A program made the translations under genes and the position numbers. Of a DNA stretch of 64,000 bases, positions 54,501 to 62,804 are shown piece by piece. How positions within the stretch are numbered: position 1 is the first letter of the stretch; each line of letters starts with the position of its first letter. The notes beneath the pieces were generated by a model. That model was given only the letters and a program-made list of their open reading frames with translations, searched no databases and was not told the origin of the DNA. The stretch is from Chitinibacter sp. SCUT-21. Lineage in GTDB: Bacteria > Pseudomonadota > Gammaproteobacteria > Burkholderiales > Chitinibacteraceae. The DNA is taken from assembly GCA_041874755.1 (NCBI GenBank), contig CP102611.1, positions 3,100,001-3,164,000 of the forward strand, in the 5' to 3' direction.

Positions 54501-55279
54501 TCTTTGTATTCAACGACGTAGTGATAATAATCGCTACGGAAAAATGAATAGCTCAATTCTAGCGGGATACGACCTGCTAGATAGCTCACTCGGGTCAGCC
54601 GCAGCAGCGGCTGGCCGGGGTCAAAACTGCACCATTTGGCCATGTCTTCATCGGCATAATCGGCGTCAATTTCTTCGGTGGCAAAATCGATAACCAAATC
54701 GTGCTCACGAAAATATTGGTACAGCGAGTCTTCGATTTGCTGCGGGTCGGGCACCAAGCGCTCAGGCATGGCGCTGACTTCATAGCCAATCACGATGCCA
54801 TCGGCGATGCGCAAGCGTTGCAAGCGGGCGACGTTTTCCCCGGTATCAAGTTGCAAGCGCCATTGCTCATCAAGGCTAGCTTGGGTGATGACGCGTTCGA
54901 TCCACGTAGAGGACGGCGTAAAGCCTCGTGCTTTTAGTAGTTCACTAAAGCTGCTGAGTTTACCAATTGGTTGATCAAGTCGTGGGGTGGGGTAAAAAAA
55001 ACCATCGTCACCTTTGCGTATCCAATGCTGGCTGCTTAATAAACGCAATGCCATGTGGATTTCAAGCGCAGGCACATCGACATAAAAAGCAAATTCTTCT
55101 ACCGTTGGTAGCGCGTGATTGGGAGGCCAACGACCGCTGATCACGGCCTGCCGCAATAACTCAAAAAATTGAATAAGACTGGGTTTATGGCTGGTGGGGG
55201 ATGGCTTTAACTGGCTAAGGTCGATGCGGGCTTCGTTCCCCGTGCTTGACTCGATAAATTCTTTTTCTGAACGATCCAT
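54497..55279 (-). CDS. GntR/HutC-type regulator with UTRA domain
   Basis: 260 residues. A winged-helix DNA-binding region (about 40-105: FELLRQAVISGRWPPNHALP and LRLLSSQHWIRK) and a C-terminal UTRA effector domain (about 120-255: RLQRLRIADGIVIGYEVSAMP and PLLRLTRVSYLAGRIPLELS). UTRA domains bind small ligands such as sugars or histidine-pathway compounds; the ligand here is unknown. GGAGGTG precedes the ATG at 55279. It lies downstream of, and in the same direction as, the LytTR operon. Confidence 0.87.
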   Translation of the reverse strand: MDRSEKEFIESSTGNEARIDLSQLKPSPTSHKPSLIQFFELLRQAVISGRWPPNHALPTVEEFAFYVDVPALEIHMALRLLSSQHWIRKGDDGFFYPTPRLDQPIGKLSSFSELLKARGFTPSSTWIERVITQASLDEQWRLQLDTGENVARLQRLRIADGIVIGYEVSAMPERLVPDPQQIEDSLYQYFREHDLVIDFATEEIDADYADEDMAKWCSFDPGQPLLRLTRVSYLAGRIPLELSYSFFRSDYYHYVVEYKD

Positions 55280-55465
55280 ACCCACCTCCAACAGGCGCGA
55301 AGCCTTATTTGGCGAGTATAGTTTGCCGCTTGTGGGGGCTTTTTTTAATCCTTTCTTGAGCAGATAAGCGGCAGTTTTGGAGCGGTTTTACTCGATTTAT
55401 CTGACGCTAATTGGCTTGGGTATTGCTCTGAATGTTCAGTTATTGTTTGTTTTTAAAGATATACC

Positions 55466-56212
55466 CTACATTTGCTTGAACTGTGCTGCATGGCTACGAC
55501 TCAAGGGCAAAACTTCATCGCTGCCTTTTAAATGCACGCGCTGGCGGCCGAGTAGGTCGCGATCGATTTTGGCAATCGCTGGCAGGCAAACAATATACGC
55601 GCGATGAATTTGCGCGAAGCGCTGCGGATTGAGTTGCGGCAGCAATTCTTTGAGTGAAGTACGAATTAAATGCCGCTCAGTGGCGGTGATAATTTCGGTG
55701 TATTTTTCATTGGCTTGAAAATACAGCACTTCGTCGCAAGAAACTAAACGCGTGGTTTCACCCAAACCGGTGGTGAGCCAGCTTAAATAGCTGGGCGCAT
55801 TGCTTAAGCGCTGTACTTGTTGCAGCAAGCTGGCCAAATCCAGCGCTGGCGCGGCACTTGCCACGCTGCGCTGTAATTTACTCACGCATTGGGCCAGGCG
55901 CGTATCGCTCACCGGCTTGAGCAAATAATCGATCGCATTATTCTCAAACGCCGCCACCGCGTATTCATCGTAAGCGGTAACAAACACCACGCGGGTGTTG
56001 TGCAATGAACTGGCTACTTGCAGCCCGGTTAAGCCTGGCATTTGAATATCTAAAAACGCCAAATCAGGCTGCAGGCGATTCAGTTCCGCACTCGCTTCAA
56101 CGCCATTTTTGGCGATAGCGACAATCTCTAGCTCGGGCCACAATTGTTTCAAGCGTTCGGCCAAAGCTTGGGCCAGTAGCGGTTCATCATCGGCAATCAG
56201 GGCGCGCGTCAT
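55466..56212 (-). CDS. LytTR-type response regulator
   Basis: 248 residues. Receiver (about 1-120) with Asp55 (FLDIQMPGL) and Lys (LLKPVSD), and a LytTR DNA-binding domain (about 140-245: YLSWLTTGLGETTRLV, ILYFQ-like VLYFQANEKYTEI, RFAQIHRAYIVCLPAI). It overlaps the kinase stop by four bases (ATGA), so kinase and regulator are coupled. It is the last gene of the LolA/ABC operon and may control that operon. Confidence 0.93.
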   Translation of the reverse strand: MTRALIADDEPLLAQALAERLKQLWPELEIVAIAKNGVEASAELNRLQPDLAFLDIQMPGLTGLQVASSLHNTRVVFVTAYDEYAVAAFENNAIDYLLKPVSDTRLAQCVSKLQRSVASAAPALDLASLLQQVQRLSNAPSYLSWLTTGLGETTRLVSCDEVLYFQANEKYTEIITATERHLIRTSLKELLPQLNPQRFAQIHRAYIVCLPAIAKIDRDLLGRQRVHLKGSDEVLPLSRSHAAQFKQM

Positions 56213-57276
56213 ACCTGGCTCGCTGTTAGAGTTTGATAGGGGAAAGAGAGTTGGGCGATAACGCCATGTGGCGCATTCGGCGAGAGTTGCAACTGGCCTT
56301 GCTCACCGTAGAGCGTAGTCAGCCGGCCGCGCACATTGGCAAGGCCAATGCCGCTGCTGCCGCTGTCTTTTAAGCCTTGCCCGGTATCGCTAACGCGCAA
56401 AATCAGGTTTTGCGCATCAGGGCTCAACTGGGCAGAAATCGTGATTTGTCCGCCGTCGATGGCCGGTTCAATGCCGTGTTCCAGTGCATTTTCGACTAAG
56501 GGTTGCAGCAGTAGCGGCGGTAGTTGCGCCGTGAGCAGTTCATCGGGGATGTCGATTTGATACTGCAAACGCTCGCCTAAACGAATTTGGCTAATGCTGA
56601 GTAGCGCGCGGATCAGCGCCATTTCATCGGCCAAACTGGTTTGCGCTTGGCGCGTGCGCGATAGACTGGCGCGCAAGTAATCATTTAGGTTTTCCAACAT
56701 GATTTTGGCGCGCGGCGCGTCGATGGAAATCAGGCTATGAATATTGGCCAAGGTATTAAACAAAAAGTGCGGCTCGATCTGCGCCTGCAGCATCGCCAAT
56801 TGCGCGCTGATTTCGGCTTGCTTGGCCTCGGCTTGTTGGCGTTTGGCGGTTTCGAGCTGGTTTTTGTACGACAGCGAATGATAAAAAATCACAAAAAACG
56901 CGCAGGCAACAAAGGACACAATCAGCGAAAAAGCAAAACCGCGCCATTGCACTTCTGGCTTTTGCAGCATGTAGCCAAATACATCTGGCGCGCCAAGCCA
57001 ATGCGCTACTTTAAAGCCAAGGAAAACGCCAAGGATGACTGAAGTGGGCGTGCGCCAGTTCCAGCCCATGCGTGGTGTACCCCAGCTCAGTAGGTAATGC
57101 AAAACGCCAATGCTAAAGCCGATGCAGTGTGAAATCAGCAGGTTTTGCCCAAAGCTGGCTGGGCCTTCAAGTACGGTGAGCGACAGCGCGATAATCGTAT
57201 TGATCAGCAAAAGCAAGCCGATCTCACGCTGCCAGCTGAAATTGGGGAATTGCGCTCGGGTGGAAAATAAAGCCAT
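56209..57276 (-). CDS. LytS-type membrane sensor histidine kinase
   Basis: 355 residues. About five to six membrane helices (about 15-160), a linker helix rich in Gln and Ala (about 165-190), then a His_kinase domain with phospho-accepting His in IEPHFLFNTLANIHSLI, and a HATPase domain with PLVENALEHGIEP and SDTGQGL. Such kinases sense envelope events or peptides. The long upstream extension in frame overlaps the previous gene, so ATG 57276 (eight bases after that gene's stop) is the likely start. Confidence 0.92.
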   Translation of the reverse strand: MALFSTRAQFPNFSWQREIGLLLLINTIIALSLTVLEGPASFGQNLLISHCIGFSIGVLHYLLSWGTPRMGWNWRTPTSVILGVFLGFKVAHWLGAPDVFGYMLQKPEVQWRGFAFSLIVSFVACAFFVIFYHSLSYKNQLETAKRQQAEAKQAEISAQLAMLQAQIEPHFLFNTLANIHSLISIDAPRAKIMLENLNDYLRASLSRTRQAQTSLADEMALIRALLSISQIRLGERLQYQIDIPDELLTAQLPPLLLQPLVENALEHGIEPAIDGGQITISAQLSPDAQNLILRVSDTGQGLKDSGSSGIGLANVRGRLTTLYGEQGQLQLSPNAPHGVIAQLSFPYQTLTASQV

Positions 57277-57284
57277 GCTTTCAC

Positions 57285-58538
57285 TCAAAAATAATATTTC
57301 AGCAGCGCCTGCACGCTCGATTTTTGCGGCAGAGCGCCAAACTGGCTGCCTGCGTTGCCTTGCTGGTATTGCCATTGCAGCGCGATATCGGCTTGCGAAA
57401 AGCGATAGCGGGCTTCCAGCCAATATTGTCCGCTGTGATCGACCAAATCGTGGCGCAGCATGGCGCTTAAATCAAAACGCCGCCACAGTGCATTATTCCA
57501 GTTCGCCAGCATAAATAGATTATGTTGCGTTGGATTGTCTTGCAGATGAAACACGTATTGCCGGTAAGCCCAGTATTTTTGCGGCTGGCTGGCCAATACC
57601 TGCCATTGCTGGTGATTGGCCGCAGCTTGGTTGTATTGATATTCCAGCGTTAGGCTTAAATCGATTGGAAAGGTATAAGTGCCGCCTGCAGCTAGGCGAG
57701 AATAAAACTGCGCCTCGCTCGGGTTTTGCAGCGCTTGGTCGAGCAAGCTGCGCGCTTGTCCGCCGCTGTATTCACCATGCATTGTTAGGGCATCGCCGAC
57801 TAAAAAACTGATATTTGCGCCGATTTGCGGCGCTTGGCCTTCCTCGCCAAACAGCAAAAATTGTGGTGTAAAGCCGTTAAACCATTGCTGGCTGAGCGCC
57901 AATTGCCAGCGCGAACTGGGGTTGCTGGCACCCCAATCCAGATCAAACGCTGCTGTGTTGCGCCTGTCGCCTAGTTTGGGCGAATATAATGCGCTGATCG
58001 CGCCGCCATCCCACAAATACTGCCCCCGCAGCATGCCACTGCCCAGCCGATTTTCACGCAGGCTGGATGGCTCAATCGATACCAAGGAGCGCACCGCGCC
58101 GACTTTAAAATAATCGGTCGGGTTGTAACCATACGCCATGCCATTGCGCTGATTGACGCGCCCCAGATCTATAATCAGCTCAGGTTGGGCTTGCCAGCTG
58201 AGATACGCTTCTTTCAAGGTATTAATCTGCTCGTCTTGCCCGCTTTGCCAATTCAGGTCTAGCCGATTGGCCAGTACCGCGCGCCACGCCGGATTAATTT
58301 GATAATCAAAGCCCAGATCAATCGATATACGTTGTGGGTATATATCTTCCTGAGTATTTCTGTAATTGACTAGACCAGACATACCCTCGATGAATAATTG
58401 CCAAGGGCGAGCTTGCTCGCTCGTCTGGGCGGTGTGATCGGCCAAGGCGAGCGCGTCCAAATCATCGGCGGCCCAGCTGTGGCTTAAACACGCCCAATAC
58501 AAGCAGACCCCTAAGCTGGTGAAAGTCGTTTTGCTCAT
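57285..58538 (-). CDS. Outer-membrane beta-barrel protein of the LolA/ABC operon
   Basis: 417 residues. Signal peptide (SLGVCLYWACLSHSWA), then alternating hydrophobic/hydrophilic strands with many Trp/Tyr/Gln, and a C-terminal Phe after Tyr (LLKYYF), the classical beta-barrel ending. DUF1302/alginate-export-like flavour; exact family unresolved. The start overlaps the upstream LolA-like stop (ATGA), so it is translated together with it. Its position between a periplasmic lipid carrier and a sensor kinase suggests an outer-membrane terminus of the same pathway. Confidence 0.82.
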   Translation of the reverse strand: MSKTTFTSLGVCLYWACLSHSWAADDLDALALADHTAQTSEQARPWQLFIEGMSGLVNYRNTQEDIYPQRISIDLGFDYQINPAWRAVLANRLDLNWQSGQDEQINTLKEAYLSWQAQPELIIDLGRVNQRNGMAYGYNPTDYFKVGAVRSLVSIEPSSLRENRLGSGMLRGQYLWDGGAISALYSPKLGDRRNTAAFDLDWGASNPSSRWQLALSQQWFNGFTPQFLLFGEEGQAPQIGANISFLVGDALTMHGEYSGGQARSLLDQALQNPSEAQFYSRLAAGGTYTFPIDLSLTLEYQYNQAAANHQQWQVLASQPQKYWAYRQYVFHLQDNPTQHNLFMLANWNNALWRRFDLSAMLRHDLVDHSGQYWLEARYRFSQADIALQWQYQQGNAGSQFGALPQKSSVQALLKYYF

Positions 58539-59341
58539 GATGCAGGACTAAAGCGCGGTAGGTAATCGCGTTGCAACCAGCTTTCTGGCACGTCGCGGTA
58601 GGCAAAATCGCTGCTGCGCATCACTGTTACCCATTTCGGGTCTAGCCCGTCAATAATCACGGTTTCGGTCGGGCGCTCTTTGCCCAATTGCGCTTTGTAC
58701 TGGCGGTAGTAGGCGGTTTTCAGCAGCCGATCACTGCTGGAGTAAAACTTGGCTTTGATCGGGCGCTGATTCTCGCGATCGATCCAGTATTCGATACGGT
58801 GATACGTCACTTCGTTATTTTTGGCTTTTAGATTCAGTAAATAGCTACTGCGTTTTTGCTTTTCACCGTCTTGGATTTCTTCTTCTCCGGCCAATTGTGC
58901 TTGATAATCGAGCGCCAAATTCACCGACATCACATCGCCATTGGCCGCTTGGCCGAGCAGGCGTTGTTGCGGCGAAATGCGCACGCTGGCTTTGCTGGCT
59001 GGGTCAAAAAACCATAAATCATTGCCATTTTTCAGCATTAATTTACCGCTATCGCGCTGCGGCGCGACAAAGCGGATCAGGTTGCGAAATTGCCCGCTGG
59101 TTTTGTCGGCGCGGGCGTAGATCGCCAGCGTGGAAGTTTCTTGCTGTTTGCCATCTTTGTATTCGATCAAGGTCACCGTTTGGCCAAACGATTGATCCGG
59201 GTTGCGAATGGCGTCGCTCGCCGCCAGCAGGCTTTGTGCTGACGGGGCTGTGGCGTTGAGATTGGCCGCTGGTGCTGCCAGTGCCATGTGAGCCAGTAGG
59301 GCCAGCCCCAAGGCGCAGCTAGGTCGGTTTAGCGCTTGCAT
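58535..59341 (-). CDS. LolA-fold outer-membrane lipoprotein-sorting-like protein
   Basis: 268 residues. Signal peptide with a hydrophobic core (CALGLALLAHMALAAPAA), then a LolA-like domain: FRNLIRFVAPQRDSGKLML, DLWFFDPASKASVRISPQQR, YHRIEYWIDRENQRPIKAKF and SDRLLKTAYYRQY. This fold binds lipid or lipoprotein chains in a hydrophobic groove. It is not housekeeping LolA, being longer and in an ABC operon. The start overlaps the upstream gene's TAA by one base (TAATG), with GAGGAG upstream. Confidence 0.88.
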   Translation of the reverse strand: MQALNRPSCALGLALLAHMALAAPAANLNATAPSAQSLLAASDAIRNPDQSFGQTVTLIEYKDGKQQETSTLAIYARADKTSGQFRNLIRFVAPQRDSGKLMLKNGNDLWFFDPASKASVRISPQQRLLGQAANGDVMSVNLALDYQAQLAGEEEIQDGEKQKRSSYLLNLKAKNNEVTYHRIEYWIDRENQRPIKAKFYSSSDRLLKTAYYRQYKAQLGKERPTETVIIDGLDPKWVTVMRSSDFAYRDVPESWLQRDYLPRFSPAS

Positions 59342-59508
59342 TACACATGCTCCTCGTCTGAGCGGCGATTCAGTAAACGGCTGACGCCTAGTGCGATCAA
59401 AATGAGCGGCCACCACGTGGCGAGTAAATTCATCAGCCCCGGCCACCAGCCAAGATTCACACCAAGAAACAAAATACCGATGGTCATTAAAATAATTGAG
59501 CTACGCAT
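59341..59508 (-). CDS. Small two-helix membrane protein (LiaF/DUF5668-like)
   Basis: 55 residues with two membrane helices (IILMTIGILFLGVNLGWW and LLATWWPLILIALGVSRLL) and a charged tail (NRRSDEEHV). The W-W-P pattern resembles the N-terminal half of LiaF/DUF5668 proteins. The short ATG at 59508 was chosen because AGGAG lies seven bases upstream; the open frame extends 50 codons further but overlaps the permease gene. Probably an accessory subunit of the ABC complex or of the kinase. Confidence 0.8.
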   Translation of the reverse strand: MRSSIILMTIGILFLGVNLGWWPGLMNLLATWWPLILIALGVSRLLNRRSDEEHV

Positions 59509-59575
59509 GATGATTCTCCTGATGGGTATATTGATATAAGTATTATTGGCGATGGACTTCAGGCCTATACCCTGA

Positions 59576-60967
59576 CTAGGCATGGCGAAGCGCATCAACA
59601 ATATTGAGCTTGGCCGCGCTGCGCGCTGGCCACCAGGCCGAGAGCGAAGCCACTGCAATTAGCCCAAGCACGGTGCCGATGATCATTTGCGCCTCGCCCC
59701 ATACCCGCACCGTGAGCGGAACAGGTTCGGTATTGCCCGGTGGCATCCAGCTCAAACCGCTTTGATTAATCAGGTAAGCCAAAGCCAGCGCCAGTACTAA
59801 ACCCAATCCCGCGCCGACCAAGCCAAGCAAGACGCCTTCGCAGATAAACAGTTTGCGAATGCCTGCGCGGCGCAGACCGATGGCGCGCAGCGTGCCAATT
59901 TCCACCGTGCGTTCAAGCACCGCCATATTCATGGTATTGCCGACGGTAAACAGCACAATCGCGCCGATCAGCAGTGAGATAAAACCGAAAATCGCGGCAA
60001 ACATGCCGGTGATCTGGCCGTAGCTGGGGTTAATCACCGTGTAGTCGTACACCGTCAGCGGCAGCTGTTTAAATTGCGTGCTCAATATGTGCTTTAAGCG
60101 CGCTTGTGCCGCTGGGATTTGTGAGGTGTGTTTCAGTTGCAGCACAATCGCAGTGACTTGCGGCGCGTCTTGGCCAAAGATCAGTTCCTGCGCTTGTTTC
60201 AGATGCAAGGTCACTGCCATATCGTCCAGCTCTTTCACGCCCAAGCTTTCAGCTTTAACCACATTCAGCGCGGCGACATTGGGCGCGCCGTGCGCATTGG
60301 CGGCGAGTAGCTCAATGGCTGCGCCTGATTTGGCTGGTGGTGCGGCGCTTTCTAAATTGCTCAACTCGGTAATATCGCTCGGCGCAGCGATGGCTTCGCT
60401 ACTCGCAGGCTTAGTTTTCATCGCTGGGCAATCGGCTATTTTGAGTTGCTCGCACAATTGCAATACACGCCCAACGCCCACACCGATGCTGGCGGCGTTG
60501 GCGGCAGTACTCGTCAATGGCGAGCGTTTGGCTTCGCCCGGAAATTGATAGTCATTCCAGAGCGCCATTTGGTTTTGCTCATCAACGACGATGCCTTTAC
60601 CAAACACAGTGCGTGAAACGCCGGCTTGATAGTTGCCTGCGATACCGCCCAAACTTAGCGTTGGGGTGACTACGGTGAGCATGCGGGATAATTCTGGATC
60701 TTGTTGGACTGCCTTGATCAGCGCTTGATAATCACGAATGCCGTAGGCGGCTGGGTTGCCCGTGCCATAGAGGAAATAATCCTGATGCTGGATTTGCAAA
60801 TGCCCGCTGCTACGCACAAAGCCGGTTTGCAGCCCCAAATTGATATTGCCGCTATAACCGCCAAATAACAAAATCGCGACGGCGCCAATAATCATCGCCA
60901 ATAAAGTGGTTAAAGAACGGCGACGATTGCGCAGCAAATTGCGCCAAGCTAAAGATAAGGTGTTCAT
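59576..60967 (-). CDS. FtsX/MacB-type ABC permease (LolC/E-like)
   Basis: 463 residues. N-terminal LAWRNLLRNRRRSLTTLLAMIIG with TM1, a large periplasmic domain (about 40-320), and three further TMs near the C-terminus (ending AWWPARSAAKLNIVDALRHA). Topology is that of mechanotransmitting FtsX/LolC/MacB permeases, which act on substrates in the periplasm or outer leaflet. The periplasmic domain has an unusual Ala/Pro/Glu-rich insert (about 180-240) and two Cys (CEQLKIADC). It overlaps the ATPase gene by four bases. Confidence 0.92.
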   Translation of the reverse strand: MNTLSLAWRNLLRNRRRSLTTLLAMIIGAVAILLFGGYSGNINLGLQTGFVRSSGHLQIQHQDYFLYGTGNPAAYGIRDYQALIKAVQQDPELSRMLTVVTPTLSLGGIAGNYQAGVSRTVFGKGIVVDEQNQMALWNDYQFPGEAKRSPLTSTAANAASIGVGVGRVLQLCEQLKIADCPAMKTKPASSEAIAAPSDITELSNLESAAPPAKSGAAIELLAANAHGAPNVAALNVVKAESLGVKELDDMAVTLHLKQAQELIFGQDAPQVTAIVLQLKHTSQIPAAQARLKHILSTQFKQLPLTVYDYTVINPSYGQITGMFAAIFGFISLLIGAIVLFTVGNTMNMAVLERTVEIGTLRAIGLRRAGIRKLFICEGVLLGLVGAGLGLVLALALAYLINQSGLSWMPPGNTEPVPLTVRVWGEAQMIIGTVLGLIAVASLSAWWPARSAAKLNIVDALRHA

Positions 60968-61680
60968 GCCAAGGCCTCCTCGGCAAGGTGGTTAGGTGTG
61001 GTCTTGTGGTTGGTGATGATGCGGCCATCGCGAATCAATACCGCGTCATCGGCTGCCGCCAATACTTGCGGGTCGTGCGAAGAAAAAATAAACGAGGTGT
61101 TTAAATCGCGCTGAATTTGGCGCATCAGCGCAATAATCGCTTGTCCGGTGTGGCTGTCTAAATTGGCGGTCGGCTCATCGGCCAATACCCAATCGGGTTT
61201 ACTAGCCAACGCACGCGCAATCGCCACGCGTTGGCGTTGACCACCTGAGAGTTGCCCCGGCAAATTGCGCGCTTTATCGCCCAAGCCAACCGCGTCCAGT
61301 AAAGTGAGTACCCGCGCTTTGCGTTGTGCGGCGGGCATTTTGGCCAAAATCAGCGGGTACTCGATGTTTTCGAATGCGGTGAGTACCGGTAGCAAATTAA
61401 AATTTTGAAAAATAAAGCCTATGTGACGCGCACGAAAATCGGCTAGTGCATCGTCGCTGAGATGTTTAACATTCTGCCCCGCGATGATGATCTCGCCCGA
61501 GTCGGGTTTATCAAGGCAAGCGATCAGGTTCAGTAGCGTGGTTTTGCCGCTACCCGACGGGCCCGATAACACAGTAAAGCGCTGAGGCTGGATGGTGAGA
61601 TTGATATCGACCAGCGCCGGCACACTGACCGAATCGAGCTGATAATCTTTGTACAATTGGCTGATGTGCAGTGCGGACAT
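60964..61680 (-). CDS. LolD/MacB-type ABC ATPase
   Basis: 238 residues. Walker A GPSGSGKT, Q-loop FQNFNLLPVLTAFENI, signature LSGGQRQR, Walker B WVLADEPT and H-loop SSHD. Belongs to the type VII (LolD/MacB/FtsE) group that pairs with FtsX-like permeases. First gene of the packed operon. AGG is upstream of the ATG, and the 121-base leader before it is filled by a repeat array. Confidence 0.95.
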   Translation of the reverse strand: MSALHISQLYKDYQLDSVSVPALVDINLTIQPQRFTVLSGPSGSGKTTLLNLIACLDKPDSGEIIIAGQNVKHLSDDALADFRARHIGFIFQNFNLLPVLTAFENIEYPLILAKMPAAQRKARVLTLLDAVGLGDKARNLPGQLSGGQRQRVAIARALASKPDWVLADEPTANLDSHTGQAIIALMRQIQRDLNTSFIFSSHDPQVLAAADDAVLIRDGRIITNHKTTPNHLAEEALA

Positions 61681-61709
61681 GCTAAGAAACCTCGTGAGTG
61701 CTTGATGCT

Positions 61710-61795
61710 ATTTAAGCGCGAGCGCGGCCCTAAAGCGCGGCGCTGCGATAAAGCGCGAAACCGCACGATAAAACGCAATAGGGCGCGATAAACTG
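61710..61795 (-). repeat. Degenerate 18-20 bp tandem repeats before the ABC ATPase gene
   Basis: Read on the minus strand, TTTATCG or a variant recurs at 61786-61792, 61766-61772, 61746-61752 and, more degenerate, at 61731-61734 and 61712-61714, each next to GCG-rich sequence. Steps are 20, 20, 18 and 20 bases, near two helical turns. The array fills the likely promoter region of the ABC/LolA operon. Confidence 0.6.
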
Positions 61796-61801
61796 CAGCG
61801 C

Positions 61802-62689
61802 TTAAAATTGACCAGAGAAGGTAACGGCAATGAAGGGTATAGGATCGTGCTTTTCTTTCACGACTTCGTTGCCGTTTTGATCATGAATCAGCATTTCGCC
61901 CGCCATGGCACTGCCTAAATAGCCATCAAGGCGCAGCGCCGAATTAAAGCGATACCCTGCGCGGACAAAAAGTGGGAACGACTTTTGCTCCAAAACGCCG
62001 CTACTGGCGACGCTATTATTTTTGGCTAAGCGACTGCGGTACGAGCGCATTGTGCCGCCTGTGGCCAAGTCGAATTGCGGCGTCGCCGCCCAGCTCAATT
62101 CAAGCCCAGCAGGCCCGACCGCACTGGCGGTAAATGGATTGCTTAAGCGCAGTGTGGGCGTGATTTGCCAATTGACGATAATGAATGGAAACACGCTGGT
62201 ATCGTCGAAATTGCTAAATGCGCCCAAGCCAAGGCCAAGCAATAAATCGGGGGAGAATGATTTGGCGATAAATCCTGTCGCGCCATAATTGAGACCATCG
62301 CTGTGCTCGGCATCGGTTTCGCCTGAATATTCAACACTGGGTGAGAATGAATAAATCAAGCCACCTGGGCTGGCAAAGGTGTAGTTCAGGCTAACCCCGG
62401 TTTGCTCAATGGTTTCCCACGGTGTTTTGCCACCCCAGGCTTGCGGGTGTTTAAAATCCCAATCTTGCCGCGCAGCCGAAAAATCAATGCCAACGCTATT
62501 TTGCGCATCAAGGCGGTGCTTAATTCCGAAATGGCCCATGATCCAATGGGTTTTGGCTTCGCCGCCTGAGTCGAGCTTAAATTCAGCGCTGCGGATCGAG
62601 CTAACTGCATAGTCATAACTGCTTTCATTGGCCTGTGCCAAACTGGCCGCTTGGGCAAATAATAAGGTCATCAGAGTTTGCTTGAGCAT
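61802..62689 (-). CDS. Outer-membrane beta-barrel protein, DUF6268-like
   Basis: 295 residues. Signal peptide (LKQTLMTLLFAQAASLAQA), then strand-rich sequence with alternating aromatics and a terminal Phe (TFSGQF). Segments VGIDFSAARQDWDF, RLSNPFTASAVGPAGLELSW and FVRAGYRF suggest a DUF6268-like barrel. ATG 62689 was chosen with GGAG nine bases upstream; other in-frame starts upstream give non-signal-like N-termini. It is in the same direction as the ABC operon, 121 bases ahead of it, so may be functionally linked. Confidence 0.78.
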   Translation of the reverse strand: MLKQTLMTLLFAQAASLAQANESSYDYAVSSIRSAEFKLDSGGEAKTHWIMGHFGIKHRLDAQNSVGIDFSAARQDWDFKHPQAWGGKTPWETIEQTGVSLNYTFASPGGLIYSFSPSVEYSGETDAEHSDGLNYGATGFIAKSFSPDLLLGLGLGAFSNFDDTSVFPFIIVNWQITPTLRLSNPFTASAVGPAGLELSWAATPQFDLATGGTMRSYRSRLAKNNSVASSGVLEQKSFPLFVRAGYRFNSALRLDGYLGSAMAGEMLIHDQNGNEVVKEKHDPIPFIAVTFSGQF

Positions 62690-62752
62690 TTGATCGTTCT
62701 CCATGGTGAGTGCTGCGCAAGGTTTACACCTTGTCGACGTCGCTACTGTAAA

Positions 62753-62804
62753 AGGCATTGATGCCTGCCACTGCACGCTGCGATAAAATGTAATTGGCAT
62801 TGAT
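62753..62804. promoter_or_regulatory. Palindrome and direct repeat in the barrel/BPH divergent gap
   Basis: AGGCAT-TG-ATGCCT is a perfect 14-bp palindrome, and GGCATTGAT inside it recurs at 62796-62804, 42 bases (four helical turns) away. Both lie between divergent genes, so they may be regulator sites. TAAAAT at 62784-62789 could be a -10 for the plus-strand gene. Confidence 0.3.

Noticed and set aside
55324..55373. 8-bp inverted repeat TGCCGCTT/AAGCGGCA between the LytTR and GntR genes
   Set aside because: A 34-base loop and only a short T-run follow; not a credible terminator, and no dimer-operator spacing.
55377..55607. 76-codon plus-strand frame over the LytTR gene's 3' end
   Set aside because: Overlaps a certain response regulator on the opposite strand; the hydrophobic start is not followed by protein-like sequence.
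61710..61795. Repeat array as a small CRISPR
   Set aside because: Units are degenerate, there are no unique spacers between conserved repeats, and no cas genes are present.
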